Shown here: positions 15,832 through 19,287 of the stretch, one piece after another | How the letters are laid out: each line of letters opens with the position of its first letter | Numbering within the stretch: position 1 is the stretch's first letter | Source: Bacillota bacterium | Lineage (GTDB): Bacteria > Bacillota > Bacilli > Calditerricolales > Calditerricolaceae | NCBI GenBank assembly: GCA_017577925.1 | Contig: PKQU01000012.1 | Span: 1 to 19,287, forward strand | DNA: 19,287 nt | Reading direction: 5' to 3' | Position numbers and translations under genes: made by a program | Notes under the pieces: generated by a model | The model's database searches: none | Seen by the model: only the letters and a program-made list of their open reading frames with translations | Told to the model about the DNA's origin: nothing

Positions 15832-15908
15832 CTGCCCTCCTCCTTCCTCGCCGTCACACCCGGATTCCCGGTTTCCCGCTGCCACCGGTTAACCTCCAGG
15901 TGGCCCAT
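15828..15908 (-). other. Short upstream ORF in the operon leader, coupled to cbiH60
   Basis: ATG at 15908, with AAAGGA 5 nt upstream, opens a 26-codon frame (beginning MGHLEVNRW, ending RKEEGR) whose TGA overlaps the cbiH60 start codon as ATGA. The frame contains the GCCACC/GGTGGC inverted repeat (15881-15886 and 15899-15904), a possible hairpin near its start. A leader peptide or coupling device is possible; it is not a recognised protein. Confidence 0.35.
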
Positions 15909-15919
15909 GTTTTTCCTTT

Positions 15920-15949
15920 ATGTTAAAAATCTTTACAAATAATTGATAA
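15920..15949 (-). promoter_or_regulatory. Possible second promoter in the AT-rich leader segment
   Basis: The segment about 15909-15960 is far richer in A and T than the rest of the window. On the minus strand TTATCA (15944-15949) and TAACAT (15920-15925) are 18 bp apart. Each box has two mismatches to the sigma-A consensus. If used, it would start transcription beyond the riboswitch terminator. Weak call. Confidence 0.25.
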
Positions 15950-16013
15950 TACCTAATCTTCCGTCGAACTAACCTGACCGCCGCTCCCACCTCTCGGCCG
16001 TCCACGCCGCCAC

Positions 16014-16060
16014 ACAAACGAAAGCGAGCCTATCCAACCGGGAAAGGTGGATAGGCTCGC
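16014..16060 (-). terminator. Riboswitch-controlled intrinsic terminator
   Basis: A perfect 12-bp stem (GCGAGCCTATCC at 16024-16035 with its complement at 16049-16060) is followed on the minus strand by the T-rich TTTCGTTTGT. It lies about 135 nt beyond the B12 aptamer and about 180 nt before cbiH60. Its loop-side strand (16040-16049) is exactly complementary to 16156-16165 upstream, which makes it a candidate switching terminator. Confidence 0.8.
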
Positions 16061-16189
16061 AACGGATGCGCAAAACCGCACGTCCCACTCGATTGTTGCC
16101 CAGGCAACAACAAGCCGTGCTGCCCGCAACAAAGCCGGGCGTTGTCCCATGCGAGCACCTTTCCCTAGGATCCCGTAGGTTAAAGGTGC
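16040..16189 (-). promoter_or_regulatory. Riboswitch expression platform: anti-antiterminator and antiterminator elements
   Basis: Segment 16156-16165 (CACCTTTCCC on the plus strand) is the perfect complement of 16040-16049 in the terminator, and 16151-16156 of 16055-16060; together these form an antiterminator. The same segment can instead pair with 16182-16189 (GCACCTTT at 16155-16162 against AAAGGTGC), next to the aptamer, freeing the terminator. Two more hairpins, 16093-16100/16103-16110 and 16122-16126/16136-16140, fill the space between. Pairings were read by eye, without energy calculation. Confidence 0.6.
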
Positions 16190-16193
16190 CGTC

Positions 16194-16361
16194 GAAGCAG
16201 GCAGGTCTCCTGGCTCGTGGATCCTCGCTCCCCGCGCCTTCCCGCGACCGTTGTCGCAGTGGCTGCTCGCGGTTCGCTCCCCACTCACAGTGGCGGGTCC
16301 GCGCCGGATTTGCACCGGACTTCCCTTTTCACCCGTCGCCGCAGCGACAGGCACCTGCTTC
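16194..16361 (-). promoter_or_regulatory. Cobalamin riboswitch aptamer
   Basis: On the minus strand the sequence has the conserved core (GGGTGAAAAGGGAAGTCCGG, then CCGGCGCGGACCCGCCACTG; GCCACTGTG at 16286-16294) and the B12 box AGCCAGGAGACCTGCC at 16200-16215. The ends close by a P1 stem, GAAGCAGG (16354-16361, minus strand) with CCTGCTTC (16194-16201). This RNA senses adenosyl- or related cobalamin and lowers expression of the operon when B12 is plentiful. It stands directly in front of the cbiH60-cbiA operon. Confidence 0.96.
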
Positions 16362-16404
16362 TACGCGCCTTCCTCTATCGTTGTCAACGCTGGATTGTAT
16401 TCTC

Positions 16405-16433
16405 ATCTTATCACGGAGCCGACCGCTTGTCTA
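16405..16433 (-). promoter_or_regulatory. Promoter of the cobalamin operon
   Basis: On the minus strand TAGACA (16428-16433) and TAAGAT (16405-16410) are separated by 17 bp, a good sigma-A-type match. Transcription would start near 16398, about 37 nt before the riboswitch aptamer, giving a leader of about 570 nt. The -35 box overlaps the stop codon of the PBP gene. Confidence 0.6.
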
Positions 16434-18896
16434 CCCGTGCGTGTCCTGCAAGACACGCGAATCCCTCGACCGTTCCGAGCGGCTTTCCCGAGATCCGCCG
16501 GTGCCCGTGCCCGGGGGTTGCGGCGGGTTTCCGGGCTTGGGCAACAATCCGCTCTTATTCTCCGGGGGAGTTGACGGCGGTTGATTCGGCGGTTGTTGGG
16601 GCTGCGTTTGACCGGGCGACCGACCCGGCCCCGGCGACGGTTGCCCCGGTGACGGCTGCAGATTGTCGCCTGGTTCTGCCGGTTGGTCCTCTTCTTGCAG
16701 CGGTTGATCGCTCGGCATCTCCGGCGCTGGCGGCTTCAAGGAGCCGTCCGGAGCCAAGAAGGGCGCGAGCGACAGCGTGATCGGACCGGCTGGCGGCCCC
16801 TCTTTGTTGGTCTCCGGATTCACCGCCACCACTTCAAATCGGTATTCCGACTGTATGGTGGGCGTCTCGTACGACCATACACCGCCACCGGTCTCGCCCC
16901 GTGCGATCCGCCGGCCATCGGACGTCAGCTCGTATACGCGGTAGCGCACGCGCTTGTCGTCGAAGGGCGTCCAGCGCAGGGTGATGTGGACCGTGAGATT
17001 CGGCGTCACCTTGATCTCTCCGGTAAGGCCGCTTACCGGCTTGAGCGCCACGGGCGGATTCAGCGGCTTGGTGCCTTCCGGGCGTTTGAAGTCCTCCCAT
17101 TTCGTTCCCCGCAGCGCCTCACGCATCACGGCCCGGAAAATGGGCGCCGCCGTTTTCCCCCCGTTAATTTCCACACCTTCTACGTTCTTGTCAAATCCGG
17201 TCCACACCGCCCCCACCCATGTCGGCGTATAGCCGACGAACCACGCGTCGCGGGAATTTTGCGTGGTCCCGGTCTTGCCGGCCAGCGGGCGGCCGAAGTA
17301 GGCAGATTTCCCTGTCCCGGAGCGAACGACCTCCTGCAGCATTTCCGTCATGTAGTACGCCGATTTGGGGGACAACACCCGGCGGGTATCCGGTTTGGCC
17401 TCCACGATCAGCTGTTCGTCGTGGCTGGTGATCTTCCGAATGGCGTGGGCTTCGGTCCATACGCCCCCGTTGGCCAATGCCGCGTACGCCTGCGCCATGT
17501 GCAGAGGCGAAACGCCGACACCGCTGCCCAATGCCAGGGAGTAATGTTCCGGGTTGGCGACGTTTTCCGGCAAGGGGAGGCCAAAGGCCCGACCATACCG
17601 ATAGCCCGTCTCCACCCCGATCTGGTTCAGCAGCCACACGGCGGGTACGTTGATCGACATGCGCACGGCCTCGATCATCGTCACTTGGCCGCGGTACCTG
17701 CGGTCGTAATTCTTCGGCTGGTACTTTTGACGCCCAAAGGTCATCGGCTTGTCAGGCAACAAATCGTACGGCGACCAGCCCTCTTCAAGAGCCGGGGCAT
17801 ACACAACGAGCGGCTTGATGGCCGAACCGGGGTCGCGCTTGATGTCCACGGCGCGGTTCAGCCCTTTGCGCACGTAGTCGCGACCGCCGGCAATGGCGGC
17901 GATGCCGCCCGTCTTGGCATTCAGGATGACCATACTGGCCTGCAGCGGTTCCTTTTCGCGCTTTTTGTACCGGAACAGCGAGTCGTCGCTGAACTTCTCG
18001 TACACCACCCGCTGCATGCTCGGCACCAGGTTGGTATAGATGTGGTAACCGCCGCGAAGCAGCTCCTCTTCGGTAATGCCGTAACGCTTCTCGGCTTCCT
18101 CGATAATGTAGTCAAGGTAGGCGTTGTACGGCTCGCGCTCCTTCTTCGGCCTGACCACGTGGATGGGCTGCTGTTCGGCCTGTTTCCGTTCGGCCGGGGT
18201 GATATACCCCTGTTCCTCCATCAGCCGGAGGACGAGATTGCGGCGTTCCTTGGCCGCCTCGGGATTCTTAAAGGGGTTGTAGCGGTTCGGCGCTTTGGGC
18301 ATGCCGGCCAACAGCGCCGCCTCGTCGAGGGTCAGCTCGGAGACATCTTTCCCGAAGTAGAGCTCCGAAGCGGCTTGCACGCCGTAGGCGCCGTTCCCAA
18401 AGTAGATGTAGTTGAGATACATCTCGAGGATCTCTTCTTTGGAGTAACGGCGTTCAATGGCAAAGGCCAAAATGGCCTCCTTCGTTTTTCGCAGCCACGT
18501 CTTCTCATACGACAAGAACGCGTTGCGCGCCAGCTGCTGGGTAATCGTGCTGGCCCCTTCCACCTTCTCCATGGCCAGAATGTCCTTGTACAGCGCGCGC
18601 ATCACGCCCCACAGGTCGACACCGTAATGCTCGTAAAACCGGCGATCCTCCGTGGCAATGACCGCGTTTTTCAGGTGGTCCGGGATGCGGTCAAGGGAAA
18701 CCTTCTCCCGGTTTTGCACGTACAAGCGGGCCACTTCCTTGCCGTCGATATCGTAGACCACCGACGCCTCGGCCGCGTCAAGCTGGCGTTCGTCGAGCCA
18801 CGCGTTGCCCAAGGCGTAGACGGCCACCACACCGCCCGCCACAACCAAGAAACACGTCACCATGAGCGCCAATCCAATCAGGACCCAGCCCCTCAC
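16431..18896 (-). CDS. Bifunctional class A penicillin-binding protein (transglycosylase/transpeptidase)
   Basis: The 821-residue protein polymerises and cross-links peptidoglycan at the outer face of the membrane. It has a very short cytoplasmic N-terminus and one membrane helix (about 4-29), a GT51 glycosyltransferase domain (about 55-235) with ATEDRRFYEH (Glu83), GASTITQQLARN (114-125) and RKTKE (136-140), and a transpeptidase domain (about 315-600) with Ser358-x-x-Lys361, Ser414-x-Asn416 and Lys541-Thr-Gly. A fibronectin type III-like domain (about 615-712) and a Pro/Gln-rich tail (about 720-797) follow, ending in a short Ser/Arg-rich stretch (802-814). The GTG at 18896 has AAAGGAGG 6 nt upstream and overlaps the ArsR stop (GTGA). 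It resembles Bacillus PBP1A/1B (PonA-like) enzymes. Confidence 0.95.
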   Translation of the reverse strand: MRGWVLIGLALMVTCFLVVAGGVVAVYALGNAWLDERQLDAAEASVVYDIDGKEVARLYVQNREKVSLDRIPDHLKNAVIATEDRRFYEHYGVDLWGVMRALYKDILAMEKVEGASTITQQLARNAFLSYEKTWLRKTKEAILAFAIERRYSKEEILEMYLNYIYFGNGAYGVQAASELYFGKDVSELTLDEAALLAGMPKAPNRYNPFKNPEAAKERRNLVLRLMEEQGYITPAERKQAEQQPIHVVRPKKEREPYNAYLDYIIEEAEKRYGITEEELLRGGYHIYTNLVPSMQRVVYEKFSDDSLFRYKKREKEPLQASMVILNAKTGGIAAIAGGRDYVRKGLNRAVDIKRDPGSAIKPLVVYAPALEEGWSPYDLLPDKPMTFGRQKYQPKNYDRRYRGQVTMIEAVRMSINVPAVWLLNQIGVETGYRYGRAFGLPLPENVANPEHYSLALGSGVGVSPLHMAQAYAALANGGVWTEAHAIRKITSHDEQLIVEAKPDTRRVLSPKSAYYMTEMLQEVVRSGTGKSAYFGRPLAGKTGTTQNSRDAWFVGYTPTWVGAVWTGFDKNVEGVEINGGKTAAPIFRAVMREALRGTKWEDFKRPEGTKPLNPPVALKPVSGLTGEIKVTPNLTVHITLRWTPFDDKRVRYRVYELTSDGRRIARGETGGGVWSYETPTIQSEYRFEVVAVNPETNKEGPPAGPITLSLAPFLAPDGSLKPPAPEMPSDQPLQEEDQPAEPGDNLQPSPGQPSPGPGRSPGQTQPQQPPNQPPSTPPENKSGLLPKPGNPPQPPGTGTGGSRESRSERSRDSRVLQDTHG

Positions 18897-19255
18897 GGTT
18901 TCCCTCCTTTCGCGCCGTCCCGTTGTAACGCATTCGAACGGGGGCGCCCGATTTCCGGGGGGAACCCGCCACACATCTTCTCACCGGCCAACCACCGATC
19001 CAGGTGGTTCCGGAGATCGTAAAGCCGTTGGCGGTTGACCTCGTAACACACCCAGGTGCCCTGCTCCTGGGCCAAGACCAGGCCGCTTTCGCGCAAGATC
19101 TTCAGATGATGCGAGACCGTAGACTGTGCCAAGCCCAGGAGGGCCACCAAGTCACCGCAAAACCGTCGTTTGGCCAGCAACATGTCAAGGATGCACACGC
19201 GGATGGGATGGCCTAGCGCCTTGGCCAACTTGGCCACATCATCAATGGGTTCCAC
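18893..19255 (-). CDS. ArsR/SmtB-family transcriptional regulator
   Basis: The 120-residue product has a winged helix-turn-helix: a dimerisation helix with LAKALGHPIRVCILDML (10-26), the recognition region LAQSTVSHHLKILRESGLV (42-60), and the wing GTWVCYEVN (66-74). Cysteines are at 21, 33, 70 and 95; Cys33 (RRFCGDLVAL) sits where ArsR-type metal or arsenic sensors often carry their CxC site, but only one Cys is there, so metal sensing is possible and unproven. GTG at 19255 is chosen with GGGAGG 7 nt upstream. The stop overlaps the PBP start by 4 nt (GTGA), so the two are probably co-transcribed and translationally coupled. The promoter lies beyond the right edge. Confidence 0.9.
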   Translation of the reverse strand: MEPIDDVAKLAKALGHPIRVCILDMLLAKRRFCGDLVALLGLAQSTVSHHLKILRESGLVLAQEQGTWVCYEVNRQRLYDLRNHLDRWLAGEKMCGGFPPEIGRPRSNALQRDGAKGGKP

Positions 19256-19287
19256 CCCGCAACCTCCCTTCTCGTTCGGTTGACGGC

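Noticed and set aside
16363..16387. TTGACA (16382-16387, minus strand) followed 18 bp later by TAGAAG as an alternative operon promoter.
   Set aside because: Transcription would begin inside or after the P1 strand of the riboswitch and destroy the aptamer; TAGACA-17-TAAGAT just upstream fits better.
16683..19022. Plus-strand open frame of about 780 codons opposite the PBP gene.
   Set aside because: It is the codon-for-codon antisense shadow of a well-supported PBP with all catalytic motifs; no recognisable protein sequence.
1..19287. Mobile elements, CRISPR arrays, tRNA, rRNA or phage genes.
   Set aside because: No transposase or integrase motifs, no regularly spaced repeats and no tRNA-like cloverleaf seen on either strand.

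Overview
The window looks like chromosomal DNA of a high-GC, probably thermophilic member of the Bacillota (Bacillales-like). The basis is strong AGGAGG-type ribosome binding sites before almost every gene, a Bacillus-style bifunctional penicillin-binding protein, and two B12 enzymes of the type described in Bacillus megaterium: a CbiH fused to a ferredoxin-reductase-like Fe-S domain, and a long CbiX with a CxxC motif and a His-rich tail. The taxonomic placement is inference. Nearly all genes lie on the minus strand; only a cut-off lytic transglycosylase at the left edge is on the plus strand.

Layout from left to right. 1-198: C-terminal end of an SLT-type lytic transglycosylase, followed by a terminator with a tandem 15-bp duplication in its tail. 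301-1056: a MerR/TipAS regulator interrupted by an in-frame TAG 25 codons before its natural end, under a classical 19-bp-spacer MerR promoter. 1111-1182: terminator hairpin. 1189-1986: short-chain dehydrogenase. 2115-15831: a 14-gene anaerobic cobalamin operon, transcribed right to left. 15832-16430: a leader of about 570 nt with a cobalamin riboswitch and a readable terminator/antiterminator expression platform. 16431-18896: class A penicillin-binding protein. 18893-19255: ArsR-family regulator overlapping the PBP gene by 4 nt.

The B12 operon reads, in transcription order, cbiH60, cbiX, cbiJ, cbiM, cbiN, cbiQ, cbiO, cbiC, cbiD, cbiET, cbiL, cbiF, cbiG, cbiA. It encodes cobalt uptake (CbiMNQO), cobalt insertion into sirohydrochlorin (CbiX), all six later methylations (CbiL C20, CbiH C17, CbiF C11, CbiD C1, CbiE C5, CbiT C15), the C20 extrusion step (CbiG), ring reduction (CbiJ), methyl migration (CbiC) and a,c-diamidation (CbiA). 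This is a complete route from sirohydrochlorin to cob(II)yrinate a,c-diamide. Sirohydrochlorin formation and the late adenosylation, amidation and nucleotide-loop steps are not in the window. Genes are packed with ATGA overlaps or gaps of a few bases, implying translational coupling.

I see no mobile element, CRISPR array, tRNA or rRNA, and no convincingly new multigene system. The observations most worth checking are the riboswitch expression platform, the amber-interrupted TipAS regulator, two mini-ORFs coupled to cbiH60 and cbiX, and the ArsR-PBP coupling.
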